33,023 nt of DNA from Bacilli bacterium. Its GTDB lineage: Bacteria > Bacillota_I > Bacilli_A > RF39 > UBA660. The number at the start of each line of letters is the position of its first letter. Position 1 is the first letter of the stretch. Below the pieces are notes generated by a model. It ran no database searches. It was not told where the DNA came from and saw nothing but the letters and a program-made list of their open reading frames with translations. Below are positions 15,965 to 24,965 of the stretch, piece after piece. The DNA is taken from assembly GCA_017936845.1 (NCBI GenBank), contig JAGBES010000028.1:1-33023 (forward strand). The letters run 5' to 3'. A program made the position numbers and the translations under genes.

Positions 15965-16805
15965 TTAGTACCTTTTCATCTTCTATTCTTAAATTTAAAT
16001 AATAATAATAATCTTCAGTCAATACTTGATAATAATACTCATTTAAAGTTATCCAACTTCCATCATTATCTGGACAATATTTACTTTGTGCTTCACTATA
16101 AAATGATATATTATCTAAAGAATAATTGGAATAATTATTCTTTAGATTAATAATATGGTATATTATTCCTTCTTCCAAATTTCCATAATAAGTATATCCG
16201 GCTCCGGCTGGATTATTTCTTTCATTAAAATTTTTACTACTTAATGTATAATGTGATTCAGTATAAATTATTGACATTGATATTCTTTTATCAATTCCAA
16301 ATATTTCACTATATTTTTCTACCATTTCTTCACATTCCATTGTTGGAACATAATCACTATCAACAAAAACACTCTCATCAAAACCATATTTACTATAATT
16401 CATATCTATATCCTTTATAAAATATATAATAGATTGTTCTTTACTATCAAAAGAAATACCATAGTCATATATTTCATTATCATTTATAAATTTTTCGCTA
16501 TTAAAATTATTAGTATATTCAGATATCTTATCTAAAACCATTTTATTATCTAGTCCAAATACATTAGAATAATAATCCACTAATGATATATATGAAAATA
16601 AAGTATTTACATTTGTTGTTAGGTTAACATTTTTTGGTTCAATAATAATATTTTCTTCAGCATATAATTGTTCTTTGTTATAATCGAATTTTCCAAATTT
16701 CATTTTTGAATTTTTTTCTAGTTTTATATTAGCAAATACATAAGGTGTTGTTAAAAGTGTTAAAATACTACCGTTAATTAATAATTTTACTACTTGTTTT
16801 TTCAT
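15957..16805 (-). CDS. secreted lysozyme-like protein with duplicated domain
   Basis: 282 residues. Residues 1-26 form a signal peptide (KKQ, hydrophobic core, cut near FAN). Residues about 75-145 and 160-232 align with each other: VDYYSNVFGLDNK/VEKYSEIFGIDKR, IIYFI/IIYHI and NYSKYGFD/NYSNYSLD. The second copy has the TESHY and NNPAG motifs of lysozyme/glucosaminidase-like folds, with the glutamate as candidate catalyst. The first copy keeps a glutamate but has lost the NNPAG segment. It likely binds or cuts peptidoglycan outside the cell. A consensus promoter (16829-16857) and GAGGTGAT ribosome binding site precede it. Confidence 0.65.
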   Translation of the reverse strand: MKKQVVKLLINGSILTLLTTPYVFANIKLEKNSKMKFGKFDYNKEQLYAEENIIIEPKNVNLTTNVNTLFSYISLVDYYSNVFGLDNKMVLDKISEYTNNFNSEKFINDNEIYDYGISFDSKEQSIIYFIKDIDMNYSKYGFDESVFVDSDYVPTMECEEMVEKYSEIFGIDKRISMSIIYTESHYTLSSKNFNERNNPAGAGYTYYGNLEEGIIYHIINLKNNYSNYSLDNISFYSEAQSKYCPDNDGSWITLNEYYYQVLTEDYYYYLNLRIEDEKVLTR

Positions 16806-16828
16806 ATTATCACCTCACATAGTTCAAA

Positions 16829-16857
16829 ATTTTAACATATATGATATTCGAAGTCAA
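16829..16857 (-). promoter_or_regulatory. promoter of the lysozyme-like gene
   Basis: TTGACT (16852-16857) and TAAAAT (16829-16834) with a 17-base spacer on the minus strand, 24 bases from the start codon. Confidence 0.75.
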
Positions 16858-16897
16858 CAAAAATTTCAAGTTATGTCATATTTTTTGTCTAAATAGT

Positions 16898-16924
16898 AAA
16901 AAGATACTAATTTTTAGTATCTTT
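16898..16924 (-). terminator. rho-independent terminator of the NfeD-slipin operon
   Basis: A perfect 11-bp stem (16900-16910 with 16914-16924) with a 3-base loop and a following T-run on the minus strand. It overlaps the last five codons of the slipin gene. Confidence 0.8.
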
Positions 16925-17797
16925 AAACATTTCTTCTATTGTTGTTCCAATTGTTGCAATATTTTGAAGTTCTGACGGAACTATAATTTTTGTTGCATTT
17001 CCATTTGCCACATTGCTTAATGCTTCAAAGCTTTTTAAGGTAAGAACTGTTTTATCAGCTTTTGCTTCTTTTATTAATTTAATTGAATCAGCTTCAGCTT
17101 GTTTCATTTTAAGTAAAGCTTCAGCTTCACCTTCTGCTATTTTAATTTGTGATTCTTTTTTAGCTTCAGCTCTTAAAATAGCACTTTCTTTTTCACCTTC
17201 TGCTATTAAAATACTTGATTTTTTCTCACCTTCAGCTTGAAGAATTTTTTCACGTCTTTCACGTTCTGCACGCATTTGTTTCTCCATTGCTTCTTGAATA
17301 TCACGAGGTGGTAAAATATTTTTTACTTCAACTCTATTTACTTTTATACCCCATGGATCTGTTGCTTCATCTAATATTGAACGCATTTTTGAATTAATAA
17401 TATCCCTTGATGTAAGAGTTTGATCTAATTCTAGTTCTCCTATAATATTACGAAGTGTTGTAGCAGTTAAATTTTCAATAGCATTTATTGGATTTTCAAC
17501 ACCATATGTATATAATTTTGGATCTGTTATTTGAAAGTATACAACTGTATCTATTTGCATAGTTACATTATCTTTTGTTATAACTGGTTGAGGAGCAAAA
17601 TCCTTAACTATCTCTTTTAATGAAACATTATTAGCAACTCTGTCTAAAAAAGGTATTTTAATATGTAAACCATTTCTCCATATTTCATGATATGATCCTA
17701 TTCTTTCAATAACATAAGCTCTAGCTTGTGGTACTACCTTTATATTTGGAAGTACAATGACAACAATTAAAACAATTAAAATAAGTAAAAATTCCAT
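16907..17797 (-). CDS. SPFH/band 7 protein (slipin, QmcA-like)
   Basis: 296 residues: an N-terminal membrane segment (3-18), an SPFH domain (about 22-175, VVPQARAYVIERIGSYHEIWRNGLHIKIPF...), then a long alanine/glutamate/lysine coiled coil with EGEK repeats (175-250) and a short tail. Proteins of this type form membrane-associated oligomers and regulate proteases or organise membrane microdomains. It is directly downstream of NfeD (1-base gap), the partner with which slipins co-occur and interact. Confidence 0.9.
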   Translation of the reverse strand: MEFLLILIVLIVVIVLPNIKVVPQARAYVIERIGSYHEIWRNGLHIKIPFLDRVANNVSLKEIVKDFAPQPVITKDNVTMQIDTVVYFQITDPKLYTYGVENPINAIENLTATTLRNIIGELELDQTLTSRDIINSKMRSILDEATDPWGIKVNRVEVKNILPPRDIQEAMEKQMRAERERREKILQAEGEKKSSILIAEGEKESAILRAEAKKESQIKIAEGEAEALLKMKQAEADSIKLIKEAKADKTVLTLKSFEALSNVANGNATKIIVPSELQNIATIGTTIEEMFKDTKN

Positions 17798-17798
17798 A

Positions 17799-18218
17799 TT
17801 ATTCCTCCACTTTCTCTACTTTTAATTTTACACCATCTATTTCAAGTACTTTTACAGTACTATTGGTATCTATATTTTGATTAGCAAATGCTGTCCATCT
17901 TTTACCATCTACTTTTACTTCTCCAGTAGCATTTTTCTTTATTTTTTCTGTAACAATTCCAGTCATTCCTATTACTCTATCTAAATTAGTTGACTCTTTT
18001 TTTTCTTTTATTATATTTTTTAATATTGGTCTAGTTACAATAAGTAAAACTATACCCCCTATTGTAAATACAAAAAATTGAATAAAGAAATTATCTGTAA
18101 AAAATGATAATAATAAAGCAAACAATCCACTAATAACAAACCATATAGTTGTTAAATTAATAGTCATTACCTCTACTATTATTAATAATATTATTATAAT
18201 TAACCACATATATGCCAT
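17799..18218 (-). CDS. NfeD-family membrane protein
   Basis: 139 residues: three to four hydrophobic segments (5-22, 24-42, 44-65), then a C-terminal OB-fold domain (about 80-138, GMTGIVTEKIKKNATGEVKVDGKRWTA in two strands). This is the short NfeD form without the serine protease domain. It forms an operon with the slipin gene, matching the known NfeD-stomatin partnership. ATG 18218 has AGGTGATG just upstream. Confidence 0.88.
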   Translation of the reverse strand: MAYMWLIIIILLIIVEVMTINLTTIWFVISGLFALLLSFFTDNFFIQFFVFTIGGIVLLIVTRPILKNIIKEKKESTNLDRVIGMTGIVTEKIKKNATGEVKVDGKRWTAFANQNIDTNSTVKVLEIDGVKLKVEKVEE

Positions 18219-18234
18219 AACATCACCTAAATTA

Positions 18235-18263
18235 ATTATACTATTTATGTATTTGTTTTACAA
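18235..18263 (-). promoter_or_regulatory. promoter of the NfeD-slipin operon
   Basis: TTGTAA (18258-18263) and TATAAT (18235-18240), 17-base spacer, minus strand, 16 bases before ATG. Confidence 0.6.
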
Positions 18264-18312
18264 CAACAAAATGAATTTTTTTTATAGTATTTATTAATTT
18301 CAAACATTTATT

Positions 18313-18336
18313 AAAAAAAAGTTATTATCTAACTTT
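18313..18336 (-). terminator. rho-independent terminator
   Basis: AAAGTTA (18318-18324) pairs with TAACTTT (18330-18336); on the minus strand the stem runs into eight T residues. It ends the DUF1292/coiled-coil operon and includes that gene's stop codon. Confidence 0.75.
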
Positions 18337-18855
18337 TTCTTTACTCTCATCACCACTAATTAATGCTTGATTAACTGTATCAAGAGCCATATTTTCTCTT
18401 TTTAAATAATCTATTTCTTGTTGTAATTCATTTATTATATTATTCTTTTCTTCTATTATTTGATTAGTATTTTTTAGTAATTCTTCCATTTCACTAGCTT
18501 GTTTTTCTAAATTTAAATTATTTAAAGCCTCTTGTAATTCTTTTGGTTTTACAATTAAATTTTTGAAATTATTATCTTTACTTAATTTTCCATTTAATTT
18601 ACCTAATTTACGAAAAATACTTTTTAATGTTGGTTTTTCTTCATACACTGGTAACTCACCATCAAATTCTGGTTTTATTTCTTTTATATCTTCTGACGAA
18701 ATAACGCCTTTTTTTACTTCACTTTCATTAAATTTTTCTAAAGAGGAAACAACATCACTATCTACAGCATATCTTCTTTTAGTAGTAGGATTACTTGTCA
18801 TTATTTTTAATTCAGTTGGTGGTTCTAATGGTTCAATCGAAATTATTCTTGCCAT
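18325..18855 (-). CDS. hypothetical coiled-coil protein
   Basis: 176 residues, no membrane segment. The N-terminus (ARIISIEPLEPPTELKI, then NPTTKRRYAVD) is proline-rich and looks like a conserved linear motif. The middle is acidic. Residues about 105-165 form a coiled coil with heptads (EKQASEMEELLKNTNQIIEE). No family recognised. It follows the DUF1292 gene by two bases with its own AGGAGG, so the two are probably co-regulated. A structural or division-related scaffold is possible but unsupported. Confidence 0.65.
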   Translation of the reverse strand: MARIISIEPLEPPTELKIMTSNPTTKRRYAVDSDVVSSLEKFNESEVKKGVISSEDIKEIKPEFDGELPVYEEKPTLKSIFRKLGKLNGKLSKDNNFKNLIVKPKELQEALNNLNLEKQASEMEELLKNTNQIIEEKNNIINELQQEIDYLKRENMALDTVNQALISGDESKEKVR

Positions 18856-18857
18856 AA

Positions 18858-19115
18858 TTATTTATCCTCCTCTAATATTTGAAGCATTACTTTTTTTACA
18901 AAATTCCATTCTTCCTCATTATCTAATTCTTCTATATAGTAATTATCATCGTTTTTTTTCTTTAAATTTCCTACATTTATTGTTACTAAATCGCCTTTAC
19001 TAGGAAAACTATAAACTATATATTTTTCATCTATTTCTGGCACTTCAAAACATAAAATTAAATCAGCCTCAAATTTATGATTATTAACGTTACAAATTGT
19101 AATCTTTTTACTCAT
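18858..19115 (-). CDS. DUF1292 family protein
   Basis: 85 residues, acidic C-terminus. It matches the DUF1292 (YrzB) pattern: a short beta-sheet protein with a central YIVYSFPSKGDLVTINVG and a terminal EEWNFVKKVMLQILEE. The family is widespread in Firmicutes and its function is unknown. It starts an operon with the coiled-coil gene and has AGGAGG before ATG 19115. Confidence 0.7.
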   Translation of the reverse strand: MSKKITICNVNNHKFEADLILCFEVPEIDEKYIVYSFPSKGDLVTINVGNLKKKNDDNYYIEELDNEEEWNFVKKVMLQILEEDK

Positions 19116-19141
19116 ATTTATACCTCCTAGTATCTAGAATA

Positions 19142-19170
19142 ATTATAACAAAAAAATAGTTATTTGTAAA
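19142..19170 (-). promoter_or_regulatory. promoter nested in the gpmA terminator
   Basis: TTTACA (19165-19170) and TATAAT (19142-19147) with a 17-base spacer on the minus strand, 26 bases before the DUF1292 start. The -35 lies in the loop and arm of the terminator hairpin at 19150-19176. Confidence 0.65.
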
Positions 19171-19176
19171 CTATTT
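19150..19176 (-). terminator. rho-independent terminator of gpmA
   Basis: AAATAGTT (19154-19161) pairs with AACTATTT (19169-19176), 7-base loop, followed by seven T residues on the minus strand. It includes the gpmA stop codon. Confidence 0.8.
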
Positions 19177-19860
19177 TATATAATAATGCTTTATAGGAAC
19201 TAAGTCATCATTTAATTCATAACATATTGGTTTTCCTGTTTCTATTTCTAAATTAATTACTTCATCATCACTCATATTATCTAAATATTTTATTAAGGAT
19301 CTTAAACTATTTCCATGAGCTACTATAATTACTTTTTTATTATTTAAAAGTTCTTTTTTTATATCACTATTAAAGTAATCTATAACTCTTTTTATAGTAT
19401 CATTTAAATTTTCTGTTAATGGTAATTCTTCTTCTGTTAAATCTTTATATTTTATATCATTACCAGGATATCTAGAATCTTCTTTAGTTAAAGAAGGAGG
19501 TCTAACTGATGCACTTCTTCTCCATAATTTTACTTGTTCTTCTCCATATTTTTTTCTTGTTTCATCTTTATTAAGTCCTTGTAAGGCTCCATAATGTCTT
19601 TCATTTAATTTCCATGATTTTTTTATTTCGATATTATTAAAATTCATTTCACTTAATATTATATCTAATGTATCAATAGCTCTTTTAAGTAGTGAAGTAA
19701 ATGCTATATCAAAAGTAAAACCATTTTCTTTTAATAAAATTCCTGCTTCTTTAGCTTCTTTTATGCCATTACTAGATAGTTCTACATCAGTCCATCCAGT
19801 AAACTTGTTTTCTAAGTTCCACACGCTTTCTCCATGTCTTACTAGCACTAGTTTTATCAT
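19171..19860 (-). CDS. gpmA: 2,3-bisphosphoglycerate-dependent phosphoglycerate mutase
   Basis: 229 residues, normal for the short dPGM form. It interconverts 3- and 2-phosphoglycerate in glycolysis. The phosphohistidine motif RHGES is at residues 8-12, and [27 protein letters not shown] and the second histidine region [10 protein letters not shown] are all present. The commonly proline-rich substrate loop reads [11 protein letters not shown], slightly divergent. Single-gene unit between the sensor kinase gene and DUF1292, with AGGTGATATT before ATG. Confidence 0.95.
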   Translation of the reverse strand: MIKLVLVRHGESVWNLENKFTGWTDVELSSNGIKEAKEAGILLKENGFTFDIAFTSLLKRAIDTLDIILSEMNFNNIEIKKSWKLNERHYGALQGLNKDETRKKYGEEQVKLWRRSASVRPPSLTKEDSRYPGNDIKYKDLTEEELPLTENLNDTIKRVIDYFNSDIKKELLNNKKVIIVAHGNSLRSLIKYLDNMSDDEVINLEIETGKPICYELNDDLVPIKHYYIK

Positions 19861-19890
19861 AATATCACCTATTTTATTATATCATTTTTT

Positions 19891-21102
19891 TTATTTTTTC
19901 ATATATTTTATTTCAAAAGTTGTTCCTTTATTTACATCTGACTTTACTTTTATAAATCCATTATCTTTTTCTATTATTGCTTTTGATAAAGAAAGTCCTA
20001 TTCCAAAACTATTTGAATCATTATTTTCTCCTTTATAAAAACGATTAAATATTTTTTTTGTTTCTTCCTTACTCATTCCTTTACCATAATCTATTATAAA
20101 TATTTTGATATAAAAATTATTTTCTATTACTTTTATATCAATATTACTATTTATATTAGAATATTCTATACTATTTTTTACAATATTAGTAATTGCTTCT
20201 AACTGCCAATGATAATCGCCATAAAAAGTATTATTTTTATCTATATCTATACTTAAGTTAATATTCTTATCTTTTAATAGTATATTTAATTTTGCTTTAA
20301 CATTATTTACTAATTCTAAAATATTTATTTTTTCTTTTTTAAATTTAATTACTCCAGCATCAAATCTTGATAGTTTAAGTAAAGATATCACTAAAAAATT
20401 AATATCATCTATAGTTTTTCTTATATCTTTTAAAAATTCTTCTCTTATTTTAGGATCCATATCTTTTTCTTCTAATATATTATCTATTAATATTGATATA
20501 GAAGTTAAAGGTGTTTTTATTTGATGTGATATATTAGTAACCCCTTCTTTTATAGCTTCTTTTTCTATTTCTTTATTTATAGCTTCGTTTTTAAGCATAA
20601 TAGTTATTTTATATAATTCATTTTTTAAATTAGAAAGTTCATCTTCACTATTTTTTAAAATATCTAAACTATAATCTTTATTATTTATTCTTTCTATACT
20701 TTTAGTTACTTCATCAATTAGTTTGTTTCTTTTTTTCATATTAATTACAAATAATATTATATATATTATAAATATAGTTATTATAATTATATTACTTAAA
20801 TAAAATCTATTTTTATATTCTTTATTTAATCTATTTATAGAAGATACTTTATTTATATCTATACCATATTTTTCTAAATTGTTTTCTTTACTATCATTAC
20901 TATTTATAATATTAATTAATTTTTCTTCTTCTATATCCTTATAATTATTCTTAATTTCAACTATAATACTATTTATATTTTGATTAATTATTTTATTATA
21001 CTTATTTTGATAATAATTATTTACAATAAAATTAACTATTAAAATTATAAATAATAAGATTATACTTTCTATTATAAAATTTTTATTATTTTTATTTTTC
21101 AT
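19891..21102 (-). CDS. sensor histidine kinase
   Basis: 403 residues. Two membrane segments (about 9-28 and 103-121) bracket a 70-residue extracytoplasmic, lysine/asparagine-rich sensor loop. Then follow a HAMP-like linker, HisKA with the phosphoacceptor H193 (NISHQIKTPL), and HATPase_c with N-box NIVKNSIEYS, G1 DYGKGMS and G2 GIGLSLSKA. It overlaps the response regulator gene by 11 bases and therefore forms a pair with it. The real sensor loop sets it apart from BceS-type kinases, which lack one and sense through their transporter. Confidence 0.92.
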   Translation of the reverse strand: MKNKNNKNFIIESIILLFIILIVNFIVNNYYQNKYNKIINQNINSIIVEIKNNYKDIEEEKLINIINSNDSKENNLEKYGIDINKVSSINRLNKEYKNRFYLSNIIIITIFIIYIILFVINMKKRNKLIDEVTKSIERINNKDYSLDILKNSEDELSNLKNELYKITIMLKNEAINKEIEKEAIKEGVTNISHQIKTPLTSISILIDNILEEKDMDPKIREEFLKDIRKTIDDINFLVISLLKLSRFDAGVIKFKKEKINILELVNNVKAKLNILLKDKNINLSIDIDKNNTFYGDYHWQLEAITNIVKNSIEYSNINSNIDIKVIENNFYIKIFIIDYGKGMSKEETKKIFNRFYKGENNDSNSFGIGLSLSKAIIEKDNGFIKVKSDVNKGTTFEIKYMKK

Positions 21103-21736
21103 CTACAACATATCCTATTCCTTTTAATGTTTTTATTATATCTTCACTTTCTAATTTTTCTCTTATTCTTTTTATATAAACTCTTAAAGTATTATCATTA
21201 ACAAAATTACCTGTTTCTTTTTCTATTTTATCTAGTAAGAAATCTTTTGATAAAACTTTATTTTTATTATTTACTAAAGTTAAAAATAATTTGTATTCTA
21301 AACTTGTTAAATTAACTAGTTTTTCATCTTTATATACTTCTTTTTTTTCTGTATTTATTTTAATATTTTTAAATTTAATAATACTATTTATATTTAATAT
21401 CTTTTTTATTCTTGATAATAATTCTCTATTTCTAAATGGTTTAGTTATATATTCATCAGCAATATTAAGTCCATAAACAATATCATCAATATCATCTCTA
21501 GCTGTTAAAAATATAACTGGATAATTATAGTTTTCTTTAATATATTTACATAAAGTAAAACCATCTTTATCTGGAAGTGATACATCTAATATAATTAAAT
21601 CAAATCTATTTATTTCAAGTTTTTCTATTGCTTCTTTATAACTAGTACTTGTAATTATATTAAATTCTTCACTTTCTAAATAATATTTTAATCCTTTAAG
21701 TATCATCAAATTATCTTCAACGATTAATAAATTCAT
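21092..21736 (-). CDS. OmpR/PhoB-family response regulator
   Basis: 214 residues from ATG 21736, preceded by AAAGGTGGTGAT. The longer in-frame start at 21772 adds 12 residues ahead of this ribosome binding site and is rejected. Receiver domain with the acidic pair ED and phosphoacceptor D51 (LIILDVSLPDKDGF), then a winged-helix output domain (LTSLEYKLFLTLVNNKNKVLS... TLRVYIKRIREKLE). It is the partner of the adjacent kinase and lies 40 bases after the permease gene. Tandem 11-bp repeats upstream of the operon (24902-24923) are its likely binding site. Confidence 0.93.
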   Translation of the reverse strand: MNLLIVEDNLMILKGLKYYLESEEFNIITSTSYKEAIEKLEINRFDLIILDVSLPDKDGFTLCKYIKENYNYPVIFLTARDDIDDIVYGLNIADEYITKPFRNRELLSRIKKILNINSIIKFKNIKINTEKKEVYKDEKLVNLTSLEYKLFLTLVNNKNKVLSKDFLLDKIEKETGNFVNDNTLRVYIKRIREKLESEDIIKTLKGIGYVVDEK

Positions 21737-21776
21737 ATATATCACCACCTTTATTATACTAGAAAAAGACAATATA

Positions 21777-24194
21777 TTAAATATTATCTTTTCTTATTGT
21801 TTCAATTATGTTTTGCTTATTTATTTTATTTAGTGAATACTTCATAATCATTCCAACAACTATTAAGATAAAAATTATAGATATGATTATAGCTTTTATA
21901 GGTATTTGAAATCCGAAATCAATAGAATTTGATAAACCTTTATATATTAGATAAGAAAATATTGTTCCTAATATACATCCAATTATTAATGATTTTAATC
22001 CATAAAAGATACTTTCTAATCTTATCATACGATTAAATTCTTTTTTTGTCATACCTACACTTTTTAACATAGCAAATTCTTTACTTCTTAAATTCATATT
22101 TGTTGTTATTGTATTAAAGATATTAGTTACACCTATAAGTGTTATAACGATTATAAAGCCATATAAGAATACCGAAATCCATATAACCATATTATTCATT
22201 TGTTTTTGATATAAATCTATATTTTCTACTTCAATTGTATCAATTTTTAAATTTTTAATATCTTCTTCTAATTTATATGAATCAGGAGAATCTATTTCTA
22301 AATTATTAACATAATTAACACCTAATTTTTCTATTAAATAATCACTTATTATAAATGCACCTATTCCATATGCATAATTATCAATACCAAAATCACCTTT
22401 TTTAGTTATTTTAGCTATTTCCAATTCTTTTTCTTTTCCATTTACTATTCCTTTAATTTTATCTTTTTCTTTAAAATTAAATGTTTTTACTATCTCTTTA
22501 TCATACATATAAGATGTATTTTCTACATATATAATTTTATCTTTTACTTTTTCATAATCTAAATGTAGTGATTTAACATATTCTTTATAATTAACTTCTC
22601 CTATTGATAAAAGTGATATTGTTATTTCTTTTTCATCGCCATACATAATATTATTATCAATTAAATATCTTCTATCTGTTTCTAATTCTGTTACTCTTTT
22701 TATTGAATAAGAATCTATATTTTTAAGTTTTAATACTTTATTATAATTTTTAATTGTATTTTCTACATCTGATGTATCACTTACATATACATTATAAGGA
22801 AGATTTTTATAATACATATTTGATACATTAAATCCATAATGAATGAATGTTGATAATGCTATAAATATTGTTATACTTACAACAAGTGATATTACTGTTG
22901 TTCTATATTTTTTCTTATTTCTTTTTAAATTTTTATAAGCTATTTCTCCACCTATACCAAATAATTTATTTATAATTTTAGGTGTTTTTAATTTTTTACC
23001 TTTTATTTTTATATCATTATTACTTCTTATTGCTTCTATTGGTGATACTTTACTTGCTTTATAAGCAGATGAAATACTTGATAAGAAAATGGTTACTCCA
23101 CCTAATATAATTGAAATTAATATTGCTTCTATTGGTATATTAAATACAAATTCTATTTCATTAAGCATATCTACTAACATAAAATTTGAAAAAATTATTA
23201 ATATATATACTACTATAATTCCAAGCAGTATTCCAAGTGGTATACCAATTATTCCTAAAATAAATCCTTCATATATTACAGATTTTCTTATTTGTTTTTT
23301 TGTTGCTCCTATACTAGACAACATACCAAATTGTTTCATTTTTTCTGTTGTTGATATGGCAAAACTATTTCTTATTACAAATATACTAGATATAACAATT
23401 ATTCCAATTACAATAGATAATAATGATAATAAAGTTTTTCTCATATCATCTGTACTTGCAACAAGTGACCATCTTAAAAGTTCACTATTATATTCTACTT
23501 CATAATCTTTTTTTATTTCTTTTGTTATTTTATATGTATTTCTTATATTTTTATATTTAACTTTAATATCTATATTAGAAGATATATTATCTAGTAATGT
23601 AATTCCTATATAATCACCATATCTATATTCTGAATTAATTATACCAACTACTTCATATTCTTTATTATTTTTATATTTTAAATCAATATTTCCATCTTCA
23701 TCATAAAAATAATCTACACCATCTTCACCATAATAAATATCAAATGAAATTTTATCTCCCAATTTATATTTTGCTTCTTCATTAATTGCTTTAGCAATTA
23801 CTACTTCATTACTATTTTTAGGAAGTCTTCCACTTTCTAGTGTTACTTCTTTTAAATAATCTTTATCATATGCTTTTAAATTAAAATATTCTTCATTACT
23901 ATATTTAATATTATTATATTTTACAAAACCTAAATATTCTTCTAAATAATATTTTTGAATATTTCTATTTTCTTTAATATATTTTATATCTTCTTTTTGA
24001 ACATTTTTAAATACTGCATGATAGTCTCCTTCATCTTTAATTATTGCATTAACCATTGTCTTCTGAAAAGATGAAAACATACCTGCTACTGTACAAATTA
24101 AAGCTGTTGAAAGTACTATTCCTATTATTGTTACAATACTTCTTTTTTTATTTAACTTTACATTTTTAAAAGTAAATTTTTTTAAAATATTCAT
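21777..24194 (-). CDS. FtsX-type ABC transporter permease, duplicated
   Basis: 805 residues. Layout: membrane segment at about 18-40, extracytoplasmic MacB-like region (about 45-255), three membrane segments (about 255-375), then a second copy with a membrane segment near 435-455, another outer region (to about 690) and three final segments. The two FtsX cores carry QFGMLSSIGATKKQI and EFAMLKSVGMTKKEF, the matching coupling-helix sequences. Such permeases act in mechanotransmission, peptide resistance or lipoprotein/peptide export. The two-by-four topology differs from the 10-segment BceB. It follows its ATPase by two bases. Confidence 0.88.
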   Translation of the reverse strand: MNILKKFTFKNVKLNKKRSIVTIIGIVLSTALICTVAGMFSSFQKTMVNAIIKDEGDYHAVFKNVQKEDIKYIKENRNIQKYYLEEYLGFVKYNNIKYSNEEYFNLKAYDKDYLKEVTLESGRLPKNSNEVVIAKAINEEAKYKLGDKISFDIYYGEDGVDYFYDEDGNIDLKYKNNKEYEVVGIINSEYRYGDYIGITLLDNISSNIDIKVKYKNIRNTYKITKEIKKDYEVEYNSELLRWSLVASTDDMRKTLLSLLSIVIGIIVISSIFVIRNSFAISTTEKMKQFGMLSSIGATKKQIRKSVIYEGFILGIIGIPLGILLGIIVVYILIIFSNFMLVDMLNEIEFVFNIPIEAILISIILGGVTIFLSSISSAYKASKVSPIEAIRSNNDIKIKGKKLKTPKIINKLFGIGGEIAYKNLKRNKKKYRTTVISLVVSITIFIALSTFIHYGFNVSNMYYKNLPYNVYVSDTSDVENTIKNYNKVLKLKNIDSYSIKRVTELETDRRYLIDNNIMYGDEKEITISLLSIGEVNYKEYVKSLHLDYEKVKDKIIYVENTSYMYDKEIVKTFNFKEKDKIKGIVNGKEKELEIAKITKKGDFGIDNYAYGIGAFIISDYLIEKLGVNYVNNLEIDSPDSYKLEEDIKNLKIDTIEVENIDLYQKQMNNMVIWISVFLYGFIIVITLIGVTNIFNTITTNMNLRSKEFAMLKSVGMTKKEFNRMIRLESIFYGLKSLIIGCILGTIFSYLIYKGLSNSIDFGFQIPIKAIIISIIFILIVVGMIMKYSLNKINKQNIIETIRKDNI

Positions 24195-24196
24195 AG

Positions 24197-24874
24197 TTAA
24201 TTCCTTTCATCTTTTATAATTTTTCCATCTTCAATAGTAATAATACGATCAGCATTCGAAGCAATTTCTAAATCATGTGTAATCATAATAATTGTTTGAT
24301 TATATTTTTTATTTGAAAGTTTTAAAAGTGATACAATTTCTTCACTTGCTTCACTATCTAAATTTCCAGTTGGTTCATCAGCAAGTATTATACTAGGATT
24401 ATTTATAATAGCACGAGCAATTGCTACTCTTTGTTGTTGACCTCCAGATAACTGATTTGGTAAATTACTTTCTCTTTCTTTTAGATTTAAAACATCTAGT
24501 AATTCATTAAGTCTTTTTTTATCTACTTTATTTGAATCTAATAGACATGGTAATGTAATATTTTCTTTTACATTTAAAATTGGAATTAGATTATAAAATT
24601 GATATATTAATCCTACTTGTCTTCTTCTAAATATAGCTATATCATCATCTTTCATAGAATATATATCTACTCCATCTATATATACTTTTCCACTAGTTGG
24701 TTTATCTACTCCACCTAATAAATGAAGTAATGTTGATTTCCCACTACCACTAGCACCTATAATTGCTATAAATTCTCCTTTTTCAACACTGAATGAAACA
24801 TTATCTACAGCATTTACTTTATTTTCTCCTTTACCATAGATTTTATATAAATTTTCTACTTTTAATATTTCCAT
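24197..24874 (-). CDS. ABC transporter ATP-binding protein (MacB/LolD-like)
   Basis: 225 residues. Walker A GASGSGKS, Q-loop YQFYNLIP, signature LSGGQQQR, Walker B IILADEPTG and H-loop THD are all present, so it should be active. The opening LKVENLYKIYGKGENKVNAVDNVSF and overall length are typical of ATPases that partner FtsX-type permeases. First gene of a four-gene operon with permease, response regulator and kinase. ATG 24874 is preceded by GGAGGG. Confidence 0.95.
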   Translation of the reverse strand: MEILKVENLYKIYGKGENKVNAVDNVSFSVEKGEFIAIIGASGSGKSTLLHLLGGVDKPTSGKVYIDGVDIYSMKDDDIAIFRRRQVGLIYQFYNLIPILNVKENITLPCLLDSNKVDKKRLNELLDVLNLKERESNLPNQLSGGQQQRVAIARAIINNPSIILADEPTGNLDSEASEEIVSLLKLSNKKYNQTIIMITHDLEIASNADRIITIEDGKIIKDERN

Positions 24875-24891
24875 TTTATCCCTCCAAAATA

Positions 24892-24923
24892 AGTATATTA
24901 GTTTAATGTGACTTTAAAGTGAC
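24892..24923 (-). promoter_or_regulatory. tandem 11-bp repeats upstream of the ABC/two-component operon
   Basis: On the minus strand GTCACTTTAAA is followed immediately by GTCACATTAAA (10 of 11 identical, 24902-24923). Head-to-tail 11-bp repeats are the usual target form of PhoB/OmpR-type regulators. A TATACT/TAATAT -10 lies at 24892-24900, and no good -35 exists, as in activator-dependent promoters. Autoregulation by the operon's own regulator is inferred. Confidence 0.55.
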
Positions 24924-24950
24924 AAAAAAGCTATAAATATATTTATAGCC
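24924..24950 (-). terminator. rho-independent terminator of the sulfur operon
   Basis: A perfect inverted repeat 24930-24949 starting GCTATAAAT, then six T residues on the minus strand. It separates the TtcA-like gene from the ABC operon. Confidence 0.8.
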
Positions 24951-24965
24951 GAAAAAATCATAATT

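Noticed and set aside
19891-24874. Assignment as a BceRSAB bacitracin-type resistance module.
   Set aside because: The kinase has a 70-residue outer sensor loop and the permease looks like a duplicated 4+4 MacB/FtsX form. Bce modules have a loop-less kinase and a 10-segment permease.
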